Assembly (NCBI GenBank): GCA_958496175.1
Contig: OY292277.1
Location: 37,397,050-37,461,049 of the forward strand
Reading direction: 5' to 3'
From: Sisyra terminalis
Lineage: Eukaryota; Arthropoda; Insecta; Neuroptera; Sisyridae
Length of the DNA: 64,000 nucleotides
Shown here one piece after another: positions 1 to 12,193 of the stretch. The position numbers and the translations under genes are program-made. The notes under the pieces were generated by a model. The model was not told the origin of the DNA. It saw only the letters and a program-made list of their open reading frames with translations, and did no database searches. Numbering within the stretch: position 1 is the stretch's first letter; each line of letters begins with the position of its first letter.

Positions 1-463
1 TCCTTTTTATTAATTTAATTATCGTTGTGAAACATTAATCGTCTTTTTTTCAAAACTGGAAAAAAGAAAAATTGTTTTTTTTTCTTTCTTATGCTTTTAA
101 TCGCTGTAATATAAATTGGAAATTTTGAGGTGTTAATTGATGAGAATTTGATTTGTACATTGGATAAAAATCACGCCCATTTTAGATTTCCAATTTCGTC
201 AACGATCATAGTAATAATATCCGTATAATGAATATAATTGAGTACTTGGATTTTCTAAATATATATAAACGCAACTGAAGTGTTATTTATTTGAACTTTT
301 ATAATTTCACTTTACCAGCAAGATCCGTGTGTGATAAAAAGAAAAATATTTAAAGTGCCTAATAAATGAAGCACGTACAACTAACGTTTTTTTAATTTTA
401 TTTTTATACTTTTTACGAGACAATTTTCTAAAATGAACAGATTTTTTCAATTTTTGTACTTAG

Positions 464-591
464 GTATACTTGAGAATTTATGGTCTGTTTGGAGAACTCA
501 AACAACACAATTATCACCACCCAATTACCTATATTTCGATATGAATGAAATACATGAAGATCTTGAAGCCATTCTACATCACCCAAAGTGA
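464..591 (+). CDS. possible terminal exon or small ORF, unknown product
   Basis: An acceptor-like tract (tttttgtacttag) ends at 463, and the frame after it runs ILENLWSVWRTQTTQLSPPN, YLYFDMNEIHEDLEAILHHP, then TGA at 589. The composition is coding-like compared with its surroundings. The same frame also has an upstream ATG at 433, which would make a free-standing 52-residue ORF with a hydrophobic start (MNRFFQFLYLGIL). The DNA that follows has 3'-UTR-like features: TGTA-rich runs near 895-930 and an AATAAA at about 865. I recognise no family. If real, it is the 3' end of a plus-strand gene starting before this window. Confidence 0.3.
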
Positions 592-1404
592 AAGTAAAAC
601 GAAGAAATTAACCACTAAAATCAAGTTCCAAATACGTGATATCGAAAAAATTGGACCCCCGGAACGATAACGCAGATGTTGTTTCTGGTCAGGTTTATAC
701 CACAGTGTCAATCGATTGATTATTTCACGATCGCAGTCTTGAAAATATTTTCAAAAACATTCTCCAAAAAAAGAAAAAAGAAATCTTGAGAAATACAAAA
801 ATAGACATTAATGTTAGAGAAAAAAAAATGAACCAGCAACTAGTTTAGATACGCTAGACAAGTTGAATAAACTGGAAAGATTTTCTTTACACTAAATTTG
901 TACATATATGTATGCATTTGTATAAGTTATATACCTACAGCTTTTTTAAACAACTTCATTTATGTTTGTAATAATAATATATTATAAAACCCGTTTTTGT
1001 TCAAATGTTTCCTCCAGTTCTTAGAACGAGTTCAAATTCACACAAAACTCTCTCTTCGATTTCAATCAATACATTGAAATTTGAAATTGATTGATTTTGC
1101 TAAAATTGGAAATACGAAAATTAATTACAAAATCTACAAACTAGTGGATCTTATTCGCATAAACGTATATAATATATCTTTGGCATTGATAAATTCTATC
1201 CATACAATTTATTTTCACTTAGGATGTTCCAAGATTTTAATCGAATCCCAAACATAGTCGGCAAATATTATCAGTACAAGCATTAAAATGTTTTTTTATT
1301 TTACATATTCCTTAACTACATAATGGATTCAAACGATATCATCAAAAAAAAAAAAAAAAATGGTGAACGATTTTCAAAAGACTTGCTAAACTTTGAATTT
1401 GGGT
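592..1404. other. no gene seen; 3'-UTR-like DNA
   Basis: AT-rich, TGTA-rich stretch after the possible terminal exon at 464-591. It might be its 3' UTR. Nothing else seen. Confidence 0.4.
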
Positions 1405-1417
1405 TCATTTATTTATT

Positions 1418-1575
1418 TATTTTTTATTAATTGTTATTTACCGACGCTTTATTACTACTAAGATCTTTATCGACTCTAGGGGTAGTAAAATCTGTAATCG
1501 AGCTCAATACGAGGATCGAACCTAACACCTACCAGTTTTGGAGCGGTTACCTAGACCACTCGGTCACCAGTAGGC
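1418..1575 (-). mobile_element. tRNA-derived SINE, full-length, with target duplication
   Basis: The complementary strand starts CTACTGGTGACCGAGTGGTC, an A-box region resembling tRNA-Ser or tRNA-Leu, and has the B box GGTTCGATCCTCG about 30 nt later. The body ends in AGTCGATAAAGATCTTAGTA and an A-rich tail. A 13-bp direct repeat, tcatttatttatt, flanks it at 1405-1417 and 1576-1588, the mark of retroposition. It is the best-preserved of at least seven copies in this window. Confidence 0.85.
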
Positions 1576-2509
1576 TCATTTATTTATTGACAAAAAAAAA
1601 GAACTGAAAACCTTTGTTAATTCCTAATTAACGAAAGATTCACATTAATCACTAGAGGATACGGTGACATCATACATTTCGGAAGGCAAATATTTTCACT
1701 TTTAGATATCTCCTCTTCCTTAAATAAGACGATTTTTTTTTGTATGTAAGTGAAAATTGGTTAAGCAAGAAAATTATGACCTTGTTACCCCTGAAACGGC
1801 TGTAATTTGTGAAAATAGCTCCTTAAGAAAAGTGATTTTTCATTAATTGCACTATAGTTTTAGAAAATTTATCAACAACTATTCTTTTCGGTGCTAAATT
1901 TAGCATGCACTACATTAAAAATTAAACAGCATTGATCTATGACGTCAATCAATTATGGTCAAAGAAAAAACAAGTGGACCGGATGGTTTAAAATAAAAGT
2001 AACAATTAATGTACTTAATTAACGTACTTGTGCGACAAATAGTTGCCTAGAGCTGAATTCAGTCCAATAAGTATTAACTTTTTAACGTAAAAAAAATAAA
2101 GTTTTGTACATTATGCCACTTAATTAATAGAAACTTAGCAAATTGGTTCTGAAAGTTTTCTGAAATCTTTTAGTGTAACTATTGTGCCATTTTTTGTTTA
2201 AAAACTTGTTTTGGTGTCAAGAAATAGGTCAAAATGCCATTTTTTTTTTGGTAGGAAAATAAAGTTTCCAAACCAATTATATATGGCAAAGGTAGCAGAG
2301 GTATTTTTGAGCTAAAGAGCTCATTCTAGAATGCCAGTAGGGCAATGGGCATAATAAATTTAAAATGGATTATTATCAATAATTTATAAGTGAAAAGTTC
2401 AAATAACTTCAATATTTTAATTGTAATGATAGATTATTTTGTTAAAATTTTTTGTTGGCTTTGAACCATTTGCATTTATTGTTATTTACAACAAATAAAA
2501 TAATAACAA

Positions 2510-2572
2510 GTCTACTGGTGACCGAGTGGTCTAGGTGGGCGCTACAAAATTGATTGGTGTTGGTAGGTGTTT
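2510..2572 (+). mobile_element. SINE head fragment, same family
   Basis: The tRNA-like head CTACTGGTGACCGAGTGGTC matches the copy at 1418-1575, followed by a partly diverged middle (GGTAGGTGTT). The B box and 3' body are missing. Confidence 0.7.
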
Positions 2573-4763
2573 TAAAAAAATATTGCTTTTTATTCAACTT
2601 TAAAATTCTTCTGAAATCGTAATACATTTTTTCACTGACTTTGAACAGAGTATACTTTATTAACTGTACTAAAAGTGATTTGACGTTTTACCCAGATACG
2701 TTTTTCGATTGGCAAGTTTCATCATCAGTGGTTATAGAGTAATATTGGATTTATCCGTAGATAACTGCTGTGTAACTCATCACTTAATTTACTTATGTAA
2801 ATTATGTTTCATAATAAATTGGCTAGAATTTGCTTGTACATTGTTAATATTGAAATATTTGGAAGCTCTTGTTCAATTTAGATCAAATATAAACGGAATA
2901 TTTATCCATTTACATGGTCTATCAAATACTTGTTCAATCTTGGGAATTTTTTTGAAAAACTATAAATCTTTATTAATATGACTATATTATATATTCAGTA
3001 AGTTATTTCTGATGCATAATCAATATTCTCTTCCTTATTAATGTAGGTATTAGGAAGTAGGCTTAAGCAACATTAACTTTTCTTTTCAAATTTGACGTTG
3101 AAAGTATTCTTTTTAATGAATGGATAATCGAAAAAAATGATTTCGACTTCAAAGGAAAAAAGTTAGGTAACTTTTAATTAAGAAAATAAATAAAAAATTT
3201 AACGAGAAGGAAATCCTCGGTATGAGGAATTACTATAAGCGATCGAACGGATCGAATCGAACAGTCCAATGAATTGATCATATCGACCGTATCGCCTGAT
3301 CTTTGTTTCCTTGAAACTATAAATTTTTTCGCTGCAAATTAATGGAATATATGCAAAAGTATCTACTGTTTGCACTTTTCTTTGCGTAGATGTTTATGTA
3401 AACGGATCTTCTTCAACAATATCCGTGACATTGGTCTTTTTTTTGATGTTTATTCACTATTGAGGCAAATCACACAAATTATAAATGAATAGGCGTAGAA
3501 AGTAAATTTTTACTTTCTATAGATGATCCATTGTTTTGTTTTCACAGAATTTTGAAAATGCCAGCCAAGCAAATATGTAAATATGATATTAACCCAAATT
3601 TTCCCGAAGAAAACTAGAAATTAAATGGCAATTAGCATTAGTATAAGTGGCTTTCATATAATTCAATTAGAGGGGTTGATTTCTAAAATGGTGATGAGAA
3701 AAATTTGAATTTCACTCTGCACACTGTTAGAAAATAATTTATCAAATCGATAAACCTGTCGATCATTATGATCGGTTATTGATTATTTCGCCAAACGATC
3801 TTGTTATTGTTTTCTTTTACTTTCTACCATAGACAGTCCAGTTTTCTTATGTGATGGCCAATCAAATATGACCAAATGTGGATGAAAGTCGTTCTTTTTT
3901 TGATTTGAAGATTGATTTTCTTCAACGATAAACCAAAGATAATATTTGAAAGTATCAGGAGCTTGGTAAGACAATTTTCTAAAGAAATATTTTCATAATA
4001 AACGTTTTTTTTTTAATTTTTGAATATGAATTGAGCGATTCATGACATGAATCACGCAAGAAATAGGTGGCGTCATTAATTTACAACGAAAATAATAAAT
4101 GTTTCTAACATTACGTGTATTTTTCTGGCGGCAAAACAATTATTTTTTCAATTACACAATTTTAAGTTAAGTTATTTAAATAGTTATAGGTACATATAGC
4201 GAGTGTTAGCTAAATCTGGGCCGAATTGATCGTTATTGAATATAGTAAGTTTGCATGACTGTCCGAGATATTAAATTCAATTCAATTAAAGCCGTGTAAT
4301 TAGATAAGCACCGTTCGGTTTGAATGAATTCTTGTAAATATTGGATGAATGTAATAGTATATTATTTAAATGGCTATTGTATTTAATGAAGAAGATGTAA
4401 TTAGCTGTAAACATACTAATTAACTACGAAAAACTTGATTTAAAATTAAATGAATTACCGTAAGAATTGGGACAATTTTTATAGGATTTTAAATCAATTA
4501 ATTTTCAAATAAGGACTAAAATCTTCAACTGACTATTGAAAATAAACTTAAACATAAATCTAAGTAAATCTTTCAAGATTCGCCGGACGAAGTCAGCAAT
4601 CAGTAGACGAAACGTCGCCAATTGAAATTTGTTAGAACTAGCTATAAAACCTATTTTGTTTTCGGGAGTATTAGTTTATTTTTTATCTTAAAAAAAACTG
4701 AAATATTTTGTATAATGTTTGAGGAGTTCAAAATATTTTTTTGTTTAAAATTGTTTCAAAGTT
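2573..4763. other. no gene seen
   Basis: AT-rich DNA. Open stretches are short and low-complexity. The CGCCGGACGAAGTCAGC...GACGAAACGTCGCC stretch near 4580-4618 is less AT-rich and may be the start of the LINE remnant that follows. Confidence 0.5.
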
Positions 4764-5125
4764 TAATTCATAATATAGTTTTGAAAGGAGCAGAAATGTG
4801 GCCAATATCAACCATCAGAAAATATATAAGAACAGTTGAATTAAACTATTTTAAAAGCAAAAATAGAAAAAATATGGAGACAAATGGATGCTAAATGCTT
4901 TATGATAAGGATACTAGAAAGTAGGGCATTACAATGGCGTGGTTATATCCAAAGGATGTCAAATCACAGATGACCAAAAACAGTATTAAAATGGGAATCC
5001 TCAGATGGGAACTTACATCGGGTAAGCTATGGGAGGAAGGTTTTTGTTGGAAAATTAGAGAATTGCGGAGAGGAAGAACGGTGAAATCTTAATCGGAAAA
5101 TGGCGAAGAAGAAGAAGAGAAAATT
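4764..5125 (+). pseudogene. non-LTR retrotransposon (LINE) RT C-terminal fragment
   Basis: Pieces of the reverse-transcriptase tail are readable in alternating frames: IVLKGAEMWPISTIRKYIRT with VELNYF (the usual LYGAE.W block), then LQWRGYIQRMSNHR, stop, PKTVLKWESSDGN (the GHV.RM block followed by P..VL.W.P), and KIRELRRGRTVKS further on. Stops and frameshifts are frequent. Clade cannot be fixed without an alignment. It is a 5'-truncated, dead copy. Confidence 0.65.
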
Positions 5126-5374
5126 ATTATTTAAAATTTTTGAAGAAAATACCTTGTTATTGGGACTTTGTTATTATGAATGTATTCATTGGGAGTTTCA
5201 GCACACGTTTGGTATTACCGAGCGATTTTTTTGGTACCCTATTGAATACCCTATACTTTAACGCATATAACTAATACTGACAAAAGAGTATAACTTAGTG
5301 ATTGAGTTTGCAAACTTATAACACTTTTTCTATTGAAGGATTTGAAAAATATTTTTGGGTAGAAGTCACAGGGT

Positions 5375-5431
5375 TTTTACTATATTTTATCTGGGGGCCC
5401 GAGAGTGCCCCTCTATGATTAGCCACTGGTT
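5375..5431. mobile_element. possible hAT-like element terminus
   Basis: The complement reads CCAGTGGCTAATCATAGAGG then GGCACTCTCGGGCCCCCAG, wording typical of hAT-like ends. The opposite end was not found. A similar terminus, complement CAGTGGTATAACTTG and GGGTCCCT...GGGGGCCC, lies at 15286-15345. Confidence 0.35.
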
Positions 5432-7053
5432 ACTTTTTTGGTTAGTTTTTTTTTAATATTTATTTTGAGTCGTATTAACCCTTAGGAACCTTTAGTAACC
5501 GGATTATGGTTTAGCTCCGTTTATTTTAATTGGTAGCTATTAGGGATGTATATGGTGATTTTGTATGGGGCCCTGATGTGTAATGTTACTATCTTCAATT
5601 CGCTGTTGATCTATATGGGCTTTGAGGGAATATTGGAGGGTACCGCTATGGCCTCTACTGGCTTTTTGATTTGCCTATTTTTGTTATAGCAGTTATATCT
5701 CCTGATTTTGTCATTTTTTTAAAATAGTTTTTTGTAAGCGTAATATATTAGGTTTGTATGTTTTTTTTAGGAGTCTCGTTTGCAAAGTATTTTTTATTTA
5801 TTTTTTACTAAATTGAAAATTTTTGATATATGAAGTAAGAACAGTAGAAGTTTTAATCGAAAAAAATCAATTTTTAGTTCATTATTTTAGATTTTATCAA
5901 AGTCATTTCTTCATTTTTTTTTAACTTTAAAATTATTAAGACATCAAAAACGCCCTATGCTTTTTTGGTAAACTGAAGAAAAAAAATAATTAAAGATTGT
6001 ATCTATAATAAACGATTAAAATTTTGTTAATTGTTAACTATAGCAGTGGTTTTAAAAAACAGCTATAACACTAGGTAAGATAGTTTCAAAAAAATTAACA
6101 AAATAAGATTTGGGTAAGTAAAATGGTTTATCCAAGTCCCAAGGGGGTGGGTGCTACAGTTGGAAAATGATAATGGCTGTAATAAATTTAATATCTTTAA
6201 CATAGATACCTACTTTTGAATCAAAGATTATGAAGTATAATGATTAGGTGATTTTTAATGAAAGGTTTTTGTTTTTTATTCATAGTTCTAAAAACCAATA
6301 TTAATTGTAGAATACCGGATAAGTCTCAAAATTTCTTTTGCCGTTTCAAAACTGACAATTCATTTAAAAGTAGTGTTATACTTCTGAAATAATTGGTTTT
6401 AATACATTTTTAAATTGCTTCTAAAAGTATTTAATGTAGAAGGAAAAAAATCAAAATGTATTAGATGATTTAGATGATTTAGAAATTAATATCAAAACTA
6501 TAGTTAGGATATAAATGTTATGCATAGATAAGGATTATTGTTAATTTCATCAATAAGTACAACTACTAATTAATTTACTTAAATTTAGTACTGCACAAAG
6601 TAAATCTAGTTTATAGTAGATGCACCTTTCGAATACAAGCAACTACTACGCTTATGAATTATAAATCAACTTAAAATTTACAATTAGCCTTATAGCCAAT
6701 AGGCTACGGTACTGTTTGGTTTTTGCAATGATTCAGTTTAGAAATTATATTTTAAATTTCTTGCTCGAAATTTCATTTTACTAAATTATGATTCATATTT
6801 AGTAGGTTTTTCCCGTTTTAAATTAAAAAAAAAAAAAAACGTATAAATTTTAATGACTTAACCAACTTCAAATTTGAATTGACAAGCATTTTAATATAAA
6901 ATATAACGATAATAATAAATTATTTATGCTCTTACTATTTTTGAAATTGACAAGTTATATTTTCTTCTAATACTATTTGTAGAATTTGAAAATTTATTGG
7001 AATCATAGTTATATCTAAAATCAATTATTTTATAAGATTTTTTGACTTTTGTA
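5432..7053. other. no gene seen
   Basis: AT-rich DNA with mononucleotide runs. No coding, RNA or paired-repeat signal recognised. Confidence 0.5.
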
Positions 7054-7055
7054 TA

Positions 7056-7255
7056 CTTTAGCACACCTACAATCTGACAATGTTGCATTTTCGACTTTGT
7101 TTTTAATTTAATTCGCGATTAAATCGGTCCATAATGAAAATTAGACACAATCGAGAGGATTATACCATATTAGAATTGAATTAACAAAAATATCGCGAAT
7201 TAAATTAAAAACAAAGTCGAAAGTGCAACGTTGCCAGATTGTGGGTGTGCTAAAG
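7056..7255. mobile_element. MITE, TA-flanked, long terminal inverted repeats
   Basis: A 200-bp element with ends CTTTAGCACACC and GGTGTGCTAAAG between TA dinucleotides (7054-7055 and 7256-7257). The inverted repeat extends about 65 bp inward through AACGTTGCA-, TTCGACTTTGTTTTTAATTT- and ATTCGCGATT-type segments. TA targets are typical of Tc1/mariner-mobilised MITEs. Relatives lie at 53042-53253 and 63868 onward. Confidence 0.8.
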
Positions 7256-7878
7256 TACATTTGAGCCGATTTTTTAAGAGCCAGTTTACGAGTGCAAAGT
7301 TACCTAAGTATTTAGTAGAATTTTGGAAAAAATATATTTCCATAAATTTTTTTAGTAACAAAAAGAAACGAATAACACATCCGTCTTTTTAAAATACCTT
7401 ATTTGAAATTTTATGACTTCAGAATCAAAAATGTTAAAAAAATATAAGATTTTCTAAAATTTGTACAGAAAATTCACTTTTTCCTCAATATTGCAATCAA
7501 TTCAAGTTTCAAAATATTCCTAAGATACTTACTTATTGCTAAATATCAATCAACGTGATCGTTCACGATTGATATATTTTTGCTTTTGTTTCCGCATGAT
7601 TTCATTTTACAACTGAGGAAAACTGAGGAAAAACTTTTTTTTATACAAATAATCAATTAATCGAATTAATTCTAGCTTTTATTATGTACATTTATTTTAC
7701 TTGTAATAAATAATTTAATTTGTATCTGAAGCGAATACGTTTAGTTAATTTTTTTCCCACTTGCAATTAATACTTAGTTCAAGGTGTAGAATTTTTAATT
7801 TAGACTCTAGTTTATATCCATTGCAAGAAATTAATTATCCAATAAAATAGTAGAAAAACGCATTAAATTTTGACAACA

Positions 7879-8040
7879 ATTTCACCTTCATCAGGTGCTT
7901 GATACTAACAACTGTCATTAGGCACATATAATACGAAAATACATGTATATTGAATGTCGTAGAATAAATCACATAGGTAATACTAAAAAAAAGTGTCCCA
8001 TGACAGTTATTAGTAAGAAGCACCCGATGAAGGCGAAATC
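7879..8040. repeat. inverted repeat, about 40-bp arms
   Basis: TTTCACCTTCATCAGGTGCT...AACTGTCAT is mirrored by ATGACAGTT...AGCACCCGATGAAGGCGAAA about 85 bp later. A second small hairpin, GTTCCTGACGAACA against TGTTCGCCAGAAAC, follows at 8078-8114. Probably one decayed element. Confidence 0.6.
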
Positions 8041-8286
8041 ATCACCAAAAAGCAGTATTGTACAAAACTATAATTGAGTTCCTGACGAACATTGGTGCTT
8101 GTTCGCCAGAAACTCAAAAAGCAGTAATATTCCCAACACACTGTAATTATTACACTAGTAAAATCGATTGAATTTGTTTTTGTCTCTATTTCCCTTAATT
8201 TTATATTAAATGTTGGTATTTTTACGTCCAGGTAGTGACATTTATCTTCTAGATAAAATTTTATCTGGAGGAGAGAGAAAACTCGT

Positions 8287-8456
8287 ATTTTCATTTAAGG
8301 ATAATGATGCGTACGGGATGAATGTCTAGGCATTATCTTTTCTTTCCCTTCCTTTTTTTTCTTCCCCTTGCCCTTCCTTTTTTTATCTGACAGATAAATA
8401 TTTATCTATTAAATAGCTATCCAAAAGATATAGTCGATCTATCCTTAAATGAAAAT
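8287..8456. mobile_element. short inverted-repeat element with polypyrimidine interior
   Basis: ATTTTCATTTAAGGATA at the left and TATCCTTAAATGAAAAT at the right are perfect inverted copies 17 bp long. Between them lies a polypyrimidine run (about 8336-8387, mostly T and C). Likely a MITE; no target duplication determined. Confidence 0.6.
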
Positions 8457-8468
8457 GTCGACCCTAAA

Positions 8469-8882
8469 GATGCATTTTTATGCAACCACTAGTCACTGGT
8501 TTTTAGCGAATCATGTGGTCACATGTGGCTAAATGTAACATGTGTACCCAAATTTTAGCTACAAATGAGGCTCTCTATCGATTGTCAATGTATCGATATA
8601 ACCGCTTTATTGTATAGGTTTGTGTATATAATTACGACTAATAAATGCTAATATTTGTTAGTAAAAATTCAACTTATAAGTAATAAAGGTACAGACTATG
8701 TACTCTTTTTGGAAATGTATTAATAGAGAAAATCATATCTGGTAAATGACATACATGACATGGCTGATGGGTTATGACGAAAAAGTAAACCAAAATTTAG
8801 CTTTATTGCTATTTTTTTCAGATAGCGATCACATTTTTTGCCCAAAAATCAGCGATTAGCGACTACATGAACATGCACCTTA
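8469..8882. mobile_element. inverted-repeat element, uninterrupted relative of 29790-31367
   Basis: Left TGCATTTTTATGCAACCACT with AGTCACTGGTTTTTAGCG, right AAAAATCAGCGATTAGCGAC with TACATGAACATGCACC. About 410 bp, no coding capacity seen. Confidence 0.7.
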
Positions 8883-10289
8883 AGTGTATTTTATACTTCA
8901 GTAATGACCCAAATTGGAATAAATTATATAAAATATCCAGAGATAAATAAAATCTGGAAAGTGAGAGAATTTCGTTGGGTCAGAGGAATAGTCAGGGAAA
9001 TTAGAAAATTGAACCAATCAATACGGAAAAACTTTAATTAGATTAGTGTTTTAATTGGAAAAGTTATAGATATCATCGTAAATTAATATGTTATGTAAAA
9101 AAAATGTATTTGAGTTTTTTCATCGATTTTTTTCATTATCAAGAAGGTCAGGGGAAAGACGAACTTTGGTCTAGAAAATCCAGCGATTTTTTTCAAAGAA
9201 ACAACTGGACATCCTGTTATAATAAATTGTAAACATTATCAAACTATGGTACATGATTAGGAGTTTAATAATTAACAAATTATTCCTTTTTTTAAATCAA
9301 TAAATGAGAAAAAAAAATGGGAAAAATATATAATATTTTTTTAATGGTTAAACATAGGCAATACAAATTTTATTCATATGAGAAAATTTAGAAAAATCCA
9401 ATTGATTTTAAGATTTTACCATTATAGTTTTAATTTAACTTTTCCTATTATTATCGTAAATCGCAAAATTGTTTTAGATAAAAATCAATCAAAATAAATT
9501 GAAAAAATTTTCATAATTTCAACGAAAATTTCTATTCTTTACGAAGATAAGTAAATAAGTAGGTATGATTAGTTACTACAGTTTTCGATTAAAAAAAAAT
9601 TAATATCATTTAAGTAAATTGAGTTTGTAATTTGAAATCTCAAGAAATTCGAAAGTGAAAGAATAATTCGGACAATTTGCAACCAAATTTGAAAAAAACA
9701 ACACCAAACGAACCTTAAAATGATTTGATGCAAAATAAAATCAGTGTCAAATTAGCATAATTTCAAAACACTACCTTAAATTGGTTGTATCGTATTCTCT
9801 CAATTCGCTTTCTCTATTTCTATATGGACATTATCTACTGCTATAGTATGTATCTAGCCTTTGAAATTTTCATCGAAATCTATGATTAAATGTCCTAATT
9901 AATAAATACCATTCGATTGGTGACTTGTAATTAGTTTCGTTTAATTTGAAATCGGTGAAGGAGAGACGAATATAGAATTGAAAAAAAAAATGTACAAATG
10001 TAAAGAAACGTCCACGAGAATTGTTAAGGTAGGATGTTACCGTGATTGTATGTAAATGAGCCGTTTGGATTACGTTAGGCTCTATTTAAACGTATTTGAA
10101 TGAGCCTATAATCAAGCGATTTACTCATATGCAGAGAGGATTTTAATAATTGTTAGGTGTATTAATATGCTGCAAAAACTGAATACAAACTAGAGCAGAA
10201 AATGACTATATACCAATGAGATATTCCAAGCTAATTCTTACACCGATATCTAAATCCTTAATCATTGAAAATTAGATGAATCATCAGGT
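8883..10289. other. no gene seen
   Basis: AT-rich intergenic DNA; nothing recognised on either strand. Confidence 0.5.
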
Positions 10290-10830
10290 AATCACTCACC
10301 ATTTTTGGGCTTAATCCAAAACACAAGTTCTAGCTTTTTTTCACTTTCTCCCTCTATGAGACTTGTCCTTAAAACCTGGAAAGTTTCCTGTTAATCCTGC
10401 ACTGAATTCACTAGTTTCAATTAGTCGTTACACCATTCACTGTAACCAGTAGTCTTCGTCAGTTATTCTCAAGTCCATTGTTGCACCGTTAGTGTTAAGA
10501 ACAAGAAATTCCACAATAAACTCGTAAGTAATTCACCACTTTTACTCGGGCGTTTTCTCGGCCCCCTTAGAAGTTTCTTGTTTGTTGCACTGAAGAGGTT
10601 TGAAGCTGTTGCCTTAATGCTGGTTCAATTTGAAAGTCGCGGCCGCTTCAACAACGATCGCTTCTTATACGTGACCATCGCGTACCAACACTCCCGATAA
10701 TAGGTTTTTGTTCCTCTAGTTTTCTACCTGCTCGTTTATGAGGTATACCTTAATGATAAATCTATGATTTGTCTAGCCGGACCAAGGATTAGACCAATAT
10801 ACGCTCGTCATCCCTAAAATCAATTTAAAA
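10290..10830. other. composition island, unclassified
   Basis: This stretch is much less AT-rich than its surroundings (for example GCGGCCGC at about 10641 and CGGGCGTTTTCTCGGCCCCC near 10548). Neither strand has a long frame, tRNA or inverted ends. It may be an LTR or leader of a decayed retroelement. Short stretches such as VFWIKPKNG on the minus strand are too short to call. Confidence 0.3.
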
Positions 10831-10831
10831 T

Positions 10832-12190
10832 ATGACATCCTTCGGATGTGATCCCATAATACCATACAATTACTATCTAGAGAGAATTGAAAAAAAGTGT
10901 TTAGAGGGATTTATTTCTGCTTTCTTTTTTATCATTTCATCTCTAATTGTAAGTTACGATTGGAAGTATGATTTCAAAAATAATAATAAATTACATTTTT
11001 TTTTTCTTCGAATATTTAAAATATAAAATTTATCTTCTAAGCATCTTCAAATGTTTGTTTTTGCTTAAATAAATAGGCATTTAATTATTTTCGAAAGGTC
11101 TAATAGGCCTACGTGAAATTTATGTGTATGGAGGAAACATTGAACGCTTGAAAAAATATTTATTGGTTTTTAAAACAAAAATTTCACTATTTGTCACTTT
11201 CAGAGGTGGACTTTGAAAATTAAAAATTTAAATTTCAAACCGTAATTATTTAGAATATTTGAAACAACCATTACCATTTCTTTTCTTGAAGTTGTTAAAG
11301 AAAAAAAACTAACTTTTGGAATTGATAAATTTCATTAAAAAAAAAGATTCAGCGATATTTAAATTTTTTAACTAATTAATGCGCCTTCTTAAAGCTTTTA
11401 TACTTTATATAATTTTCAGCTACTTTATTCTTTTAATTTATACTTGTTATAGCCTGCTAAATTACTAAATCGAATCATAAATGATTTTTCATTTGGCTCA
11501 TTTATCAATTTTTGCTTATATTTGGTTTGAATTGAAAGGATCTTTCAAAAGCTCAGATAATATACACTGTAGCGTTGGATTTTTTGAAGTTACACTACGG
11601 TGTTATGAAAAAATTGATCAGACTGAATTTTTAATAAAGAGTAACGCCATTGCTACAATAGGAAGTTGCTCGTAAACGGCTAGGGAGTAATTTAAATGCA
11701 AGTACCTACATAAAAAACGCACTCGAGTCGATCGCTAGCACATGTTTTTTGTTTTTGTTTTTTGATAAAGGAAACCAACCTGAAATGATCAACGATGAAG
11801 TAACAGTCACCATCAGTTGTTATTTTATATTTAAATCATCGATATCGTCGAACTTAACATTTTCAATTTTTACAGTTCGAGCCATATCCTTATTAATTCA
11901 CAATAGCTTAAATACATTTAAAAGAATGGTGTTTTTTTGAAATTATTCAATGCAATATAAAGATATAAATGAATATTAAAATTAATATATAATTACTATT
12001 GAATTAATTATTTTTTTTACGTAGCTATTTGTACATGTTAGGTGCACACAAATAACTATTTAGACAAGCTGTATATATGCGTAAAAGACTGTTTATTCAT
12101 ATCTATACATGATAGTTTATGACTACAAACCAATTCTATATGACAAATGTTTTCGTTGGAATTTTTTGAACAAGTGACCCATGTTGTATA
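10832..12190. other. no gene seen
   Basis: Frames of about 60 codons here (10832-11026, 11481-11675, 11749-11940) are Phe/Ile/Lys-rich, expected by chance in such DNA, and match no family known to me. Confidence 0.45.
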
Positions 12191-12193
12191 GAT

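Noticed and set aside
1405..1588. a functional tRNA-Ser gene
   Set aside because: The A and B boxes are present, but the anticodon and acceptor stems do not pair and the body continues as a SINE shared with six other loci.
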